Numbered from the stretch's first letter, positions 27,475 to 36,250 are shown. The stretch: 64,000 bases of DNA from Myxococcales bacterium (GCA_019637115.1 JAHBWH010000012.1:1-64000), one strand, 5' to 3'. A program made the numbers and translations. Notes: generated by a model from the letters alone, not told the origin.

Positions 27475-28605
27475 TCAGTCGTTGCGGATGCGGAGGCGGT
27501 ATGGAAGCGGGAAGCGGCGATCGGCGCGGGCGTCGCGCAGGACGATGAAGAACTCGCCGGCGGCGGCGAAGCCCACGTCGACGACGGCGCAGCCGTTCAT
27601 GGCGGTGCTCGTGCCGCGGGTCTCGCCACGCCGGTTCTGGATGGCGATGTCGAGCGGTGCCGCGCCGGACCCCGTGCAGGGGTTGCCATCGGGGCCGAGC
27701 TGCTCGACCACCAGCCGCGTCCCGGCCGCGACCGTGACTGCGAAGACGTCGGGATACGCGCAGCCCTCGAAGCCGCCGATGTCACCCTCGATGACGAGCT
27801 CGTTCGAGGCCGGGAGCTGGACGACGTTCGACTCGAAGAAGTTGAAGTTGAAGCCCTTCTCCTGGATCGACTCTTCGGTGAGGATCCATCGGCAGTCCGC
27901 GCTGCAACCCGGGTCTCCGTCGCAGGCCTCGCCGTGCTCGGGGACGCCATCGCAGACGGGTCGGATCGCGTCGAGCAGATAGACGCCGCCGCCGGTGTTC
28001 GCGTCGTCGACGCCGACGTACCAGCGGCCGGACTCGGTGAACTGGAAGCCGAAGTGCTCGTCCTGGTTCTGCTCGCAGTAGTTCGCGAAGAGGTCGCGGT
28101 TGCACTGCGTCGTCGCGCAGGAGCTGTTGAGCAGGTAGAGGATCGGGTTCCGGCTCGTCACGTCCGGATCGTCGGGCGAGACGCGGAGGTGGAAGTGCCA
28201 ATACTCGCCGGCCTGCACGTCGACCGCGAAGAAGGCGTCGCGCCCCGGCGCCGAGACGTTGCAGCTGCCGGGTAGGCTGTTGACCGTGCTCGTGAAGACG
28301 CGCGTGTCGATGAGGATGTCCTCCTCCGTATTGCGGATGACGTAGACGTCATCGGCGCCGCAACGATCGACGCCGCGTTGCTCTACGCCGCCGCCGTCCT
28401 GCTCGGCGTCGCCGGGCGGCATGTCGCCGTCGCGGCCGGTGCCGCCGTCGTCGCGGGTCTCGGGGAGGGCCTGGTAGAGGCTCGGATCGGCGAGTGAGCA
28501 GCCCAGGAGCGACGCCGCGATCAGGCAAGCGACCACGGGCGCCGGGGACGCCGCGCGTTGGACCGGGGGATGGGTCGGAGGGTGGGTGCGCATGTGGTCG
28601 TCCAT
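27475..28605 (-). CDS. Cys-rich predicted lipoprotein
   Basis: This 376-residue protein has a lipoprotein signal (ACLIAASLLGC-S). A short Gly/Asp stalk leads to two beta-rich domains. Conserved-looking Cys pairs occur, including CDGVPEHGEACDGDPGCSADC, which is like the Cys-rich linkers of myxobacterial surface proteins. Each domain (SGRWYVGVDDANTG, GEFFIVLRDARAD) resembles pre-peptidase-C-type beta sandwiches, a weak call. The ATG is one base past the stop codon of the TPR gene, so coupling is likely. An ATG four codons later is an alternative start. The MYXO-CTERM gene begins 8 nt downstream. Confidence 0.65.
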   Translation of the reverse strand: MDDHMRTHPPTHPPVQRAASPAPVVACLIAASLLGCSLADPSLYQALPETRDDGGTGRDGDMPPGDAEQDGGGVEQRGVDRCGADDVYVIRNTEEDILIDTRVFTSTVNSLPGSCNVSAPGRDAFFAVDVQAGEYWHFHLRVSPDDPDVTSRNPILYLLNSSCATTQCNRDLFANYCEQNQDEHFGFQFTESGRWYVGVDDANTGGGVYLLDAIRPVCDGVPEHGEACDGDPGCSADCRWILTEESIQEKGFNFNFFESNVVQLPASNELVIEGDIGGFEGCAYPDVFAVTVAAGTRLVVEQLGPDGNPCTGSGAAPLDIAIQNRRGETRGTSTAMNGCAVVDVGFAAAGEFFIVLRDARADRRFPLPYRLRIRND

Positions 28606-28606
28606 C

Positions 28607-29419
28607 TCAGAAGCGGTGCGTGACGCCGGCGTGCGCGGCGCGAGGGCCGACGCCGAACGACGCGGTCGTGGAGCCGGAGCCGAAGCTCCAATCGCTGAAG
28701 ATCGCGAGCACGACCGCGGCGGCGGCGAGCCCACCCGCGACGCCGATGAGCACGTTCGTGCGCACCTCGGCGCTGCGGACGTCGTCGTAGAGCGACTGCC
28801 CTTGGCCTCGGACCGCGTCGTCGCGCGCGACGTACGCTTCGTAGTCGTCGTTGCGGGAGACGGCGTCGAGGCCGCTCCAGAGCACGAGGCCGCCCGCGAC
28901 GACGGCGGCGCCCGCGACGGTGAGGGCGATGGCGGGGTGAAGGCCGGAGGAGCGCGGAGGCTCCGTCGGCGGGGGCGTGACGACGATCGGCTCGGGGTCG
29001 GGCGTCGTCGCCGCGGCGGCCGCGCGCGCGGCCTCTTCGGCCTGGCGCTCCGCGATCCCTCGGTCGAGTACCCGGATGCGCGCCTCGACCTCCTCGCGAT
29101 CGGGCGCGTCGGGCACCCGCTCGAGGTACTCCCGGAAGCGGGCGACGGCGTCCTCGTCGCGCCGGAGGCGGTCGAGGGTGACACCGATGTTGTAGAGCAG
29201 GACGGGCCTCGGGCTCAGGCGGTAGGCTTGCTCGAAGCGCTCGAGCGCGAGCTCGTACTCCCCGCGCGAGAAGGCCTCGCGCGCCGAGTTGAACGTGAGG
29301 CGCGCTGCTTGATCGAGCTCCTCGTCGACGCGCGGAGCGGCCTCGCTCCCGTCTTGTGCTCGGACCACACCCGTGACGGACAGCGCGAGGCACGCACCGA
29401 CCCAGATCCATCGCTGCAT
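28607..29419 (-). CDS. TPR-containing exported membrane protein
   Basis: This is a 270-residue protein with a signal peptide (ACLALSVTGVVRA) and two TPR units at about 40-110 (FNSAREAFSRGEYELALERF, LLYNIGVTLDRLRRDEDAV). An Arg/Ala coiled segment, a Pro-rich linker and two hydrophobic helices follow. This architecture is frequent in Myxococcota, often next to kinases or surface proteins. AAGGGGAAAC precedes the ATG. It is the first gene of the operon with the lipoprotein and the MYXO-CTERM protein, and may support assembly of that surface complex. Confidence 0.72.
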   Translation of the reverse strand: MQRWIWVGACLALSVTGVVRAQDGSEAAPRVDEELDQAARLTFNSAREAFSRGEYELALERFEQAYRLSPRPVLLYNIGVTLDRLRRDEDAVARFREYLERVPDAPDREEVEARIRVLDRGIAERQAEEAARAAAAATTPDPEPIVVTPPPTEPPRSSGLHPAIALTVAGAAVVAGGLVLWSGLDAVSRNDDYEAYVARDDAVRGQGQSLYDDVRSAEVRTNVLIGVAGGLAAAAVVLAIFSDWSFGSGSTTASFGVGPRAAHAGVTHRF

Positions 29420-29607
29420 TGTTTCCCCTTCGATGCCTCGCACGTCGCACGACGCCGTCCGGCGCCCGAAGCATACTCGCTCTCGGCGGACCTGGTCACG
29501 TCCCAGATTGGGCCCCACCCTGCTCGGCAGGGCCCGACTCGAATCTCGTTCGCGTGGCCGCCCGGGCCAGCTATGTTGGGGCCACCACGGTGGATCGAGG
29601 GAGGACG

Positions 29608-30687
29608 ATGGATCCGCGCCTACGGAACGTCTGGTTGGGGTCGTTGATGATCGCGCTCCTCGCCTGCGGCGACGACGACGCGCCGGGCGAGGACGCGGGC
29701 GCGCGCGACGCCGAGGTGCCCGTCGACGCGCCGGACGACGCGGGCGACGAGCCCGACGCGGGCTTCGACGCCGGGCCGCCCCCGCCCCCCTGCGCCCCAG
29801 CGCTCGAGCTCTACGCCGATCACGGCTGCGACGCGCTGCGGGCGGGTATCGACCCTTACGCGCCTCGATTCTGGCTCTGGAGCGACGGCACGGACAAGGA
29901 GCGCTTCATCCACCTCCCCGCCGTCATCGACACCCGGGATCCGGACGCGTGGGTCTTCCCCGTGGGCACGAAGGTCTGGAAGACCTTCTCGCTTGACGGC
30001 AGGCGCCTCGAGACTCGCATCATGGAGAAGGTGCGGGCGGGGATGGGGGTCGCGTCGTGGACCTTCCGCACGTTCCGGTGGAACGAGGGGCAGGACGACG
30101 TCACGGAGGTGGAGAACGGCGAGCGGGACGTGCTCGGAACGACCCACGACATCCCCTCGCAGGCGGCGTGTGTGCGCTGCCACGCGCCCGCCGGTGGCGG
30201 CTCGCCCGACATCCTGCTCGGCTTCGGCACGGTGCAGCTCGCGCACGAGGACGCGGGGCTCACGCTCGCCGCCCTGGCGGCGGCTGGGCGGCTCTCGGAC
30301 CCCGTCACGGACGCGATGGGCGCCGTCCCCGGTGACGAGGTGGCGGTCGCCGCGCTCGGTTACCTGCACGCGAACTGTGGCCACTGCCATGGAGACTCGG
30401 GGGCGGCCCCGGCCGGGCTCAGCCTCTGGCTCCGTGGCGCGCACCCGGACCTCGAGGCGACGGGGGTGTTTCGGACGGCCATCGGCGTGACGAGCAATTG
30501 GCGCGACCCCACGCGGCCGGAGCAGACGCTTTTTCGCGTGCTCGCGGGGCGGCCCGAAGACAGCACCCTCTTCATCCGGACTGGCCTCCGAGACGAGGGC
30601 GCCGGCCAGATGCCCCCGCTCGCGACCGAGCAGGTCCACGAGGCGGGCCGCGACGCGCTGCGGGTGTGGATCGAGTCCCTCGACTGA
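29608..30687 (+). CDS. Diheme c-type cytochrome-like lipoprotein
   Basis: This 359-residue lipoprotein (LMIALLAC-GDD, then a DAG-rich stalk) carries two heme c motifs, CVRCH near 190 and CGHCH near 260. It also has the phrase GQMPPLATEQV close to the C-terminus, as in periplasmic diheme proteins where Met or another residue gives the second ligand. It would bind two covalent hemes on the periplasmic or outer face. GAGGGAGG precedes the ATG. It is divergent from the TPR/MYXO-CTERM operon. Its electron partner is unknown; another heme lipoprotein is at about 38.5-39.6 kb. Confidence 0.78.
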   Translation: MDPRLRNVWLGSLMIALLACGDDDAPGEDAGARDAEVPVDAPDDAGDEPDAGFDAGPPPPPCAPALELYADHGCDALRAGIDPYAPRFWLWSDGTDKERFIHLPAVIDTRDPDAWVFPVGTKVWKTFSLDGRRLETRIMEKVRAGMGVASWTFRTFRWNEGQDDVTEVENGERDVLGTTHDIPSQAACVRCHAPAGGGSPDILLGFGTVQLAHEDAGLTLAALAAAGRLSDPVTDAMGAVPGDEVAVAALGYLHANCGHCHGDSGAAPAGLSLWLRGAHPDLEATGVFRTAIGVTSNWRDPTRPEQTLFRVLAGRPEDSTLFIRTGLRDEGAGQMPPLATEQVHEAGRDALRVWIESLD

Positions 30688-30717
30688 GCGCGCGCTTGGC
30701 GGTCGCGCTCGTGCTGC

Positions 30718-30908
30718 GGGTTGGGGCGCGGTCGAGCTGCGGCGCGGGAGGGGTGAGCCCCGCACCACGGATCCGCTGAACTGACTCGCAGGGTTGGGGC
30801 GGTCGAGCTGCCCGGGAGGAAGCCCCGCGCCGTGGATCCGCTGAACTGACTCGCAGGGTTGGGGCGCGGCCGGGCTGCGGCGCGGGAGGGGTGGCCCCGC
30901 GCCGCGAG
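30718..30908. repeat. Three direct repeats between convergent genes
   Basis: Copies at 30718-30790, 30791-30855 and 30856-30908 share GGGTTGGGGCG, the central GGGAGG and CCCCGC, and (copies 1 and 2) GGATCCGCTGAACTGACTCG. Lengths are 73, 65 and about 53 bases, so small deletions separate the copies. The third runs into the adjacent inverted repeat. Together they fill most of the 431-base gap between two convergent genes. No coding capacity is apparent. Confidence 0.8.
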
Positions 30909-31019
30909 TCGGTGGAGCGAAGCGGGCACCTCGAGGTCGACCGCGCGAAGCGCGCGGTCGACCTCGAGGTGAGTGAGGATCTTCTGCTCTCCGCCTCGCG
31001 GCGCGGGGCCACCCCTCCC
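30884..31019. repeat. Nested long inverted repeat (136 bp)
   Basis: An inner perfect 21-bp inverted repeat (30927-30947 and 30951-30971) has only AAG as the loop; its arms start CACCTCGAGGTCGACC. It is nested inside a perfect outer 25-bp pair (30884-30908 and 30995-31019). The unmatched spacers are 18 and 23 bases. The structure would form a very stable hairpin in either transcript and may end transcription from both convergent genes, or be a non-autonomous element. The 99 bases from 31020 to the next stop codon show nothing further. Confidence 0.85.
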
Positions 31020-31118
31020 ACGCCTGGGGCGCTTCGGTCGGAGAGGCTGCCGGACCCGACGGTGCGTCGCAGCCGAGCGCTCTGCTGCGCAGTCGTCGTC
31101 GTCCGGCATCCTCGACCG

Positions 31119-32819
31119 TCAGTCCCCAAAGCAGCCGAATCGGTGTAGTCGATGGCCCGCTGAGGGGGAGCTCGCCGAAGCGGCAACCAAGGGTCCGTTC
31201 GAACTCCGCCCGACGCTGACCGTGCTGTCGACGACGACACTCGGGCCGACCACCTCCGAGCCCATTGCCCCACTCGACCGAATCGGCCGTAGGACCCAGC
31301 GACCATCTCGAATGAATCCCACGTCCCAGCCGTCCGAAAGATCCGTCAAATCGAAGCGTCGCCGTCCAGAATCAACAGGGCCGAGGTCGAGCGTAATCAG
31401 TGAACCGGTGGCGTCGTCTGTGATCATGGCTCCCGATCCATCAATAAATGCTGCCTCTAAATGGGAGCCTCGTCGAGTCAGCAGAAGGCCACGCGAGGTG
31501 CCGCTGGAAATCTGCGACATAATCATGGTCCCAAGCCAACACTCTCCCTCGACGAGCTCGTTGTCTTCCGGATCGGTAGGGATTCCGATCGTGCAGATTC
31601 CTCTGGTTGTGGAAGCCGGTTGCCGGAACGCGAAGATCGCTCTGTCGTTGATGGTTGCGCCGGAGGATGTTCCCGCGGTGCCCCAAGCCATTCTCCAGGT
31701 CGAGAATGGAAGGCTGAACTGCGACTCTTGGCGAAGATCCTCTGTTCGGTGAGCGGAGACCTGAAGCGCGTATCCGTTCGCGCCGGAAGCCGCGGAGTAC
31801 CCAGGATCGATGGTGATTGTCGAGCCCGCCCATGAAGTTGAGTGTCGAAGTGCGTGGAGGACGTATACTCGGTTCGTGGTGACGGCCATCGCAACATTTG
31901 TCGATTCCGTGCCAAGTGTCTGGATATAAGATGGGCAGCTTGATGTCGGTGTTCCGGGTTGTGCATCGCAGTACTCGGTTGTCCACGACGTCACCGTAAC
32001 CCGGTCGGCTTCGCCGACGAGCGTTCCCGAAGCGTCCACCGCGTAGGTGCGGAGGTATACGGTGTCGTTGGTGCCCGACCGCGCGATCCAGGCGATCGCG
32101 AGTGTGTTCGCGGAAACGGGCTTTGCGTCGAACGCAAGCACGGAGCCGCCGACGTTGGGCACCGAGCGTGTGGGGCCAGCCACGCCCCCATCTGCGTGGA
32201 GAACCCGGTAGCGAAGGCCATCGTTCGGTCCGGTGACGTAGACGAGATGCTCGGCTGTGGTCACGAGTGTCCCCGTGGAGCCACGCTGGTCCAAGACCTG
32301 CGGGGTGTCACTCCAGCTCGCCAGGCCTTCATCGACGAAGCCGTCGCAGTCGTCGTCGCGGTGGTTGCAGACTTCGGCCGGTGGCTCGCACGCCTCCCAG
32401 GCGCAGGAGTCGGTGCAACCTTGTGTCCCCGTGGAGCCGCACGACGTGGTGCACGATTGCGTCGGAGAGCCGAGGACGCAGTCGAAGGCGTCGTCGGCTT
32501 CTCCGCTGCAGTCGTCGTCCAGCCCGTTGCAGATCTCTTCGGAGGGGGTGCAGGTTGCCGCGTCGTCGGTGTTGGGACCTGCGTCGAGGTCGTGGTCCGG
32601 CACGTCGATTCCGCCGTCCGCGCCAGGGGCGTTGGGGTCGCGGATCGTGCCGCCATCCGGCAAGTGGCAAACCCAGGGCTCGACCTCGTCCGCGGTGCTT
32701 CCGGGAGGGCAGACGCATCGATCGCCTGACCGAATCAGCTCGCCGCACGGATTGGCGGGGAGCGTCGAGCACCCTGTCCCTGCTGCGGCTACGACGAGTG
32801 AAAGGAATAGTCTTCGCAT
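31119..32819 (-). CDS. MopE-type Cys-rich lipoprotein with beta-rich C-terminal domain
   Basis: This 566-residue lipoprotein (VVAAAGTGC-S) has a Cys-rich N-terminal quarter with two copies of the MopE-like motif, CNGLDDDCSG and CNHRDDDCDG, plus GSTGTQGCTDSC between them. The C-terminal 380 residues have repeated short beta segments (LVYVTGPNDG, LAIAWIARSG) that suggest a propeller; no family is assigned. A good AGGGG ribosome-binding site supports the ATG. Its base composition is visibly less GC-rich than its neighbours over the propeller part (for example 31,300-32,300). It is divergent from the RCC1 lipoprotein. Confidence 0.72.
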   Translation of the reverse strand: MRRLFLSLVVAAAGTGCSTLPANPCGELIRSGDRCVCPPGSTADEVEPWVCHLPDGGTIRDPNAPGADGGIDVPDHDLDAGPNTDDAATCTPSEEICNGLDDDCSGEADDAFDCVLGSPTQSCTTSCGSTGTQGCTDSCAWEACEPPAEVCNHRDDDCDGFVDEGLASWSDTPQVLDQRGSTGTLVTTAEHLVYVTGPNDGLRYRVLHADGGVAGPTRSVPNVGGSVLAFDAKPVSANTLAIAWIARSGTNDTVYLRTYAVDASGTLVGEADRVTVTSWTTEYCDAQPGTPTSSCPSYIQTLGTESTNVAMAVTTNRVYVLHALRHSTSWAGSTITIDPGYSAASGANGYALQVSAHRTEDLRQESQFSLPFSTWRMAWGTAGTSSGATINDRAIFAFRQPASTTRGICTIGIPTDPEDNELVEGECWLGTMIMSQISSGTSRGLLLTRRGSHLEAAFIDGSGAMITDDATGSLITLDLGPVDSGRRRFDLTDLSDGWDVGFIRDGRWVLRPIRSSGAMGSEVVGPSVVVDSTVSVGRSSNGPLVAASASSPSAGHRLHRFGCFGD

Positions 32820-33007
32820 GAGAGTCCCCTGGTGGCTGGTGATACTGGCGCGTTCTCGACCCACCCACCACCGAGTTGCGTCCGAAACGCACGAGGCGCG
32901 ACGAGGGGCCTTGGGGCGGGCGCTCACGGGGGCCGGTTTGACCGCGCGGGGGCGTCCGCGGTAAGTGACCGCGTTCGCGCGCGCTTGCGCGGTGTGGAGG
33001 GCTTTTC

Positions 33008-34384
33008 ATGTTTCGTACTTCGACTCTCTTGCTCTTGGGCGCCTTGCTCGCGCTCGGCTGCGGTGATGATGACGACACGGTGGTGACGGACGCGGGCACC
33101 GACGCGACCACGCCGGAGGTGGACGGTGGCGGCGAGGACGCGGGGCCGCGGCCTCGTGACTCGGGCGTCGACGCTGGACCGAGCTGCACCGAGGGCTGCG
33201 AGATCGTGCAGGTCGTGGTCGGCCACCGCCATACGTGCGCCCGCCGAGAGAACGGCCAAGTTTTGTGCTGGGGCAACAACTCCGAGGGCGAGCTGGGAGA
33301 CGGGATCCAGGTTCACGAGGCCTGCCGTCCGACTGGCGTTACTCCGGGGGATTGCACCGCCCGTCCGGTCGTCGTGGTCGGTGTGGACGCCAACGTGATC
33401 TCCGCCCGTGCCGGCTTTCAGACGTGCGCGATCACGGACGAGGATACCCGTTGTTGGGGACTATCCGACGTACCTCCTCCCGGCTCCGAGGGCCGGCAAC
33501 AGCGCTTCGTTGCAGTTCCCATCGCGGGGCTCTCACCCGCCGCCGAGGTCCAGGCCGCTGGGAGCACCACGTGCGTCCGGTTGTTGAGCGGTACGGTCGC
33601 GTGTACCGGCGCGAACGGCTTCGGCCAGCTTCTGGGCGAGGACGACATGGATCGACGAGAGGCGGTCATCCTGCCCGGGCTCGAGTCCGTGCTCGAGATC
33701 GACAACGGGGCCCACGGGGCGTTCGCTTGCGCGCGGACCGCGGATTCTCTGTCGTGTTGGGGGGCGAACGACGCGCTCCAGCTCGGAAGGCTCGCAACCG
33801 AAGAGGATCCCGACTCGGAGTGCGGCATTGCGCCCTCCGTGATCCCCTGTCGGCGAACCCCGGTGACGGTCGATGGCCTCGACGCCGCAGAGGTCACGCA
33901 GGTGGAACTCGGCTCGTTGTACGGGTGTGCGTTGCTCGCGGATGGGACCGTGTGGTGCTGGGGCTCGAACGGAATGGGCCAGCTTGGCGATCCCGAGTTC
34001 AGCGAGCCGCGCTCTCTCCCGCGGCAGGTCCCTGGCCTGGCGAACATCACCCAGATCGCCGTCGGGTACGCCCACGCTTGTGCGCTCCGGAACGATGGCG
34101 AGCTTTGGTGCTGGGGCCGAAACGACGAGGGCCAGGTGGGCGACGGGCTCGATATCGACAGCGCCGAAGCCCGCTGTGATAGCAACACGGTCGTCTGCAC
34201 GTTGGCGCCAACCCGCGTGGTCGGCGACCTTCGCTTCGTCCAAGTCGCCGCAGGTTATAAGTCGACCTGTGGCGTCACCGACGACGGTGACGTGTTCTGC
34301 TGGGGATGGAACGAGTACCGTCAGATCGGCCAAACCGACCGGATCCGCCGCACCATGCCCACTCGCGTGGCCGGGTTGAACTGA
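33008..34384 (+). CDS. RCC1-repeat lipoprotein
   Basis: This 458-residue lipoprotein (LLGALLALGC-GDD) has a short DAG-type stalk, then about seven RCC1-like blades. Blades show the pattern GHRHTCARRENGQVLCWGNN, GSLYGCALLADGTVWCWGSN and GYAHACALRNDGELWCWGRN, each with a Cys pair that probably staples the blade. Secreted Cys-containing RCC1 propellers are abundant in myxobacteria and probably bind proteins or ligands at the surface. GGAGGG precedes the ATG. A strong hairpin follows the stop codon. Confidence 0.9.
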   Translation: MFRTSTLLLLGALLALGCGDDDDTVVTDAGTDATTPEVDGGGEDAGPRPRDSGVDAGPSCTEGCEIVQVVVGHRHTCARRENGQVLCWGNNSEGELGDGIQVHEACRPTGVTPGDCTARPVVVVGVDANVISARAGFQTCAITDEDTRCWGLSDVPPPGSEGRQQRFVAVPIAGLSPAAEVQAAGSTTCVRLLSGTVACTGANGFGQLLGEDDMDRREAVILPGLESVLEIDNGAHGAFACARTADSLSCWGANDALQLGRLATEEDPDSECGIAPSVIPCRRTPVTVDGLDAAEVTQVELGSLYGCALLADGTVWCWGSNGMGQLGDPEFSEPRSLPRQVPGLANITQIAVGYAHACALRNDGELWCWGRNDEGQVGDGLDIDSAEARCDSNTVVCTLAPTRVVGDLRFVQVAAGYKSTCGVTDDGDVFCWGWNEYRQIGQTDRIRRTMPTRVAGLN

Positions 34385-34406
34385 GCTGACAAGCCCAGCT
34401 CGCTCG

Positions 34407-34443
34407 AAATGAAGAAGCCCCGCTCTGCGGGGCTTCTTCATTT
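34407..34443. terminator. Bidirectional intrinsic terminator
   Basis: A perfect 17-bp stem, AAATGAAGAAGCCCCGC with its complement and a TCT loop, ends in TTT on the plus strand and also ends in TTT on the minus strand because of the AAA at the left. It lies between the convergent RCC1 and fabI genes. This is the clearest intrinsic terminator in the window. Confidence 0.92.
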
Positions 34444-34479
34444 CTGGAGGCTGCGGGTGCCTGCGGCGCGGGTCGCAGG

Positions 34480-35394
34480 TCAGCTCGTTGGGCGGAGGGC
34501 GGCCTCGATGTCGATGGGGACCGCCATCGCGTGGTAGCCCTTGTCGACGTGCAGGACCGTGCCCGTGATGCCGCTCGCGAGCGGGCTCGCGAGGAAGGCG
34601 GCGGCGTGGCCGACCTCGGTGGCGGTGAGGGCCTCGGGGAGGGGGGCGTTCTGCTCGTAGTAGGCGACGACCTTCTGGATGAAGCCGATCGCGCTCGCGG
34701 CGCGGGAGGCGTAGGGGCCCGCGCTCAGCGAGTTCACGCGCACGCCCCACTTCTGGCCGGCCTCGAAGGCGAGCACGCGCGTGTCGCTCTCGAGGGCCGC
34801 CTTCGCGCTCGACATGCCGCCGCCGTAGCCGGGGACGACGCGCTCGGCCGCGAGGTAGGTGAGGTTCAAGAACGAGCCGCCCGGCCTCATCAGCGGGCCG
34901 AAGCGCTGCACGAGCGACACGAAGGAGTAGGCGCTCGCAGAGAGCGCGCCGAGGTAGCCCCGGCGGCTCGTCTCGAGGAGCGGCAGCTTCACCTCGGGGC
35001 CGTTGGCGAGCGAGTGCACCACGACGTCGAAGCACGGGCTGCCGAGCTGCTCGGCGAAGCGCTTGGCGGCGCCCTCGATGGTGAAGTCCCCGCGCTCGCG
35101 GTAGCGGCGGTTCTCGCGCACGTCCGCGGGGACGTCCGCCATCGTGTCGTACTCGGCGTCCAGCGCGACGACGTGCTCGAACTCGAGCTTGGTGCCGTCC
35201 GAGAGGGCGCGCGAGGCGTCGAGCTTTCCGCGCGAGAGCAGCGTCTCGAAGATGCCCATCGCCGGCGGCCACGTCCCGACGGAGACTCGCGCGCCCGCCT
35301 CGGCGAGGCTCTTGGCGATCGCGAACCCGAACCCACCGTCATCGGCCACTCCCGCGACGAACGCGCGCTTCCCCTCGAGGTCGATCTTGAGCAT
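34480..35394 (-). CDS. fabI: Enoyl-[acyl-carrier-protein] reductase, plant/chlamydial type
   Basis: This 304-residue short-chain dehydrogenase performs the last reduction of type II fatty-acid elongation using NADH. The N-terminus (GKRAFVAGVADDGGFGFAIA) is the nucleotide-binding loop of FabI. The active site Tyr and Lys are in GYGGGMSSAKAALESDTRVL. That segment and SPLASGITGTVLHVD are much closer to plant chloroplast and Chlamydia enzymes, which have longer insertions, than to E. coli FabI. The protein is about 40 residues longer than E. coli FabI. A single-gene unit facing the RCC1 gene across the terminator. Confidence 0.93.
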   Translation of the reverse strand: MLKIDLEGKRAFVAGVADDGGFGFAIAKSLAEAGARVSVGTWPPAMGIFETLLSRGKLDASRALSDGTKLEFEHVVALDAEYDTMADVPADVRENRRYRERGDFTIEGAAKRFAEQLGSPCFDVVVHSLANGPEVKLPLLETSRRGYLGALSASAYSFVSLVQRFGPLMRPGGSFLNLTYLAAERVVPGYGGGMSSAKAALESDTRVLAFEAGQKWGVRVNSLSAGPYASRAASAIGFIQKVVAYYEQNAPLPEALTATEVGHAAAFLASPLASGITGTVLHVDKGYHAMAVPIDIEAALRPTS

Positions 35395-35607
35395 GGCGCG
35401 TTTCTTCGCGGGGCCGCCCGAGATGTCAAGCGATGCGCGGCCCAGAGGGAGGGCGCCGTGTCTCCGCCCGCGAACGTGCCGCCGCCACGCCCGTTGCTCG
35501 CCGTCCGGAGCGGCGGCTTCAGCAATCCCCCGCCGAGGGTGGGGGGAACGCGCGCTTCGACCACGGCCGTTGACATGGTCGCCCGCGCGCTTTAGCGATC
35601 CGCTCCG

Positions 35608-35862
35608 ATGGTCGAAGCTCACCTCGTCGAAGCGCGCCTGCGCGCCCACATCCCAGACGTCACCCACCTCGAGGTCAAGGACCTCACGGGGACGAAGGAT
35701 CACTACGAGGCGGTCATCGTCTCGCCTGCCTTCGAGGGGAAGAGCCGGGTGGATCAGCAGCGGCTGGTCTTCACGGCGCTCGGCGAGCTGATGGACGGCC
35801 CGATCCACGCGCTCACCTTCAAGACCTACACCCCGGAGCGCTGGGCGGCGCTCGCCGGCTGA
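35608..35862 (+). CDS. bolA: BolA/IbaG-family protein
   Basis: This is an 84-residue BolA-like protein. Conserved features are the N-terminal VEAHLVEARLRAHIPD helix, the mid KDHYEAVIVS strand and GPIHALTFKTYTPERW at the C-terminus, with the His that can help ligate a [2Fe-2S] cluster together with a monothiol glutaredoxin. It is directly followed, 16 nt on, by that glutaredoxin gene. The pair probably handles iron-sulfur trafficking or iron sensing. Confidence 0.93.
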   Translation: MVEAHLVEARLRAHIPDVTHLEVKDLTGTKDHYEAVIVSPAFEGKSRVDQQRLVFTALGELMDGPIHALTFKTYTPERWAALAG

Positions 35863-35878
35863 AGCGCAGGAGCCACCG

Positions 35879-36202
35879 ATGGACGACGCCACCCGCGAAC
35901 GCATCCAGACCCTCGTCGACACCCACCCCGTGCTCCTCTTCATGAAGGGCAACCGGCTCTTCCCACGCTGCGGCTTCTCCGCGACGGTGGTCGAGGTGCT
36001 CAAGCGCAGCGGCGTCGACTTCGAGGTGATCGACGTGCTGACCGACCCCGAGATCCGCCAGGGGATCAAGGAGTTCACCAATTGGCCGACGATCCCCCAG
36101 CTCTACGTCCAGGGGAAGTTCGTCGGTGGCTGCGACATCGTCCGCGACCTGTACGAGAACGGCGAGCTCGACGAGGTGCTCGCGCCCGTGAAGAACGGGT
36201 GA
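35879..36202 (+). CDS. grxD: Monothiol CGFS glutaredoxin (Grx4 type)
   Basis: This is a 107-residue monothiol glutaredoxin. The active site is CGFS within MKGNRLFPRCGFSATVV, followed by WPTIPQLYVQGKFVGGCDIV for glutathione binding. Such proteins carry a glutathione-bridged [2Fe-2S] cluster and pair with BolA. The bolA gene immediately upstream, in the same direction, makes this a clear functional pair. The symbol follows the E. coli name. Confidence 0.95.
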   Translation: MDDATRERIQTLVDTHPVLLFMKGNRLFPRCGFSATVVEVLKRSGVDFEVIDVLTDPEIRQGIKEFTNWPTIPQLYVQGKFVGGCDIVRDLYENGELDEVLAPVKNG

Positions 36203-36250
36203 CGCCAGCCGGGCGCGCGCGGCGCGCGTGATCTACGCTCGGGCCCTCCG

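Noticed and set aside
24449-27982. A 1177-residue open frame on the plus strand opposite the MopE/MYXO-CTERM gene
   Set aside because: It is the antisense of a strongly supported repeat protein. Its translation is Val/Ala/Asp low complexity without a domain; high GC keeps the opposite frame open.
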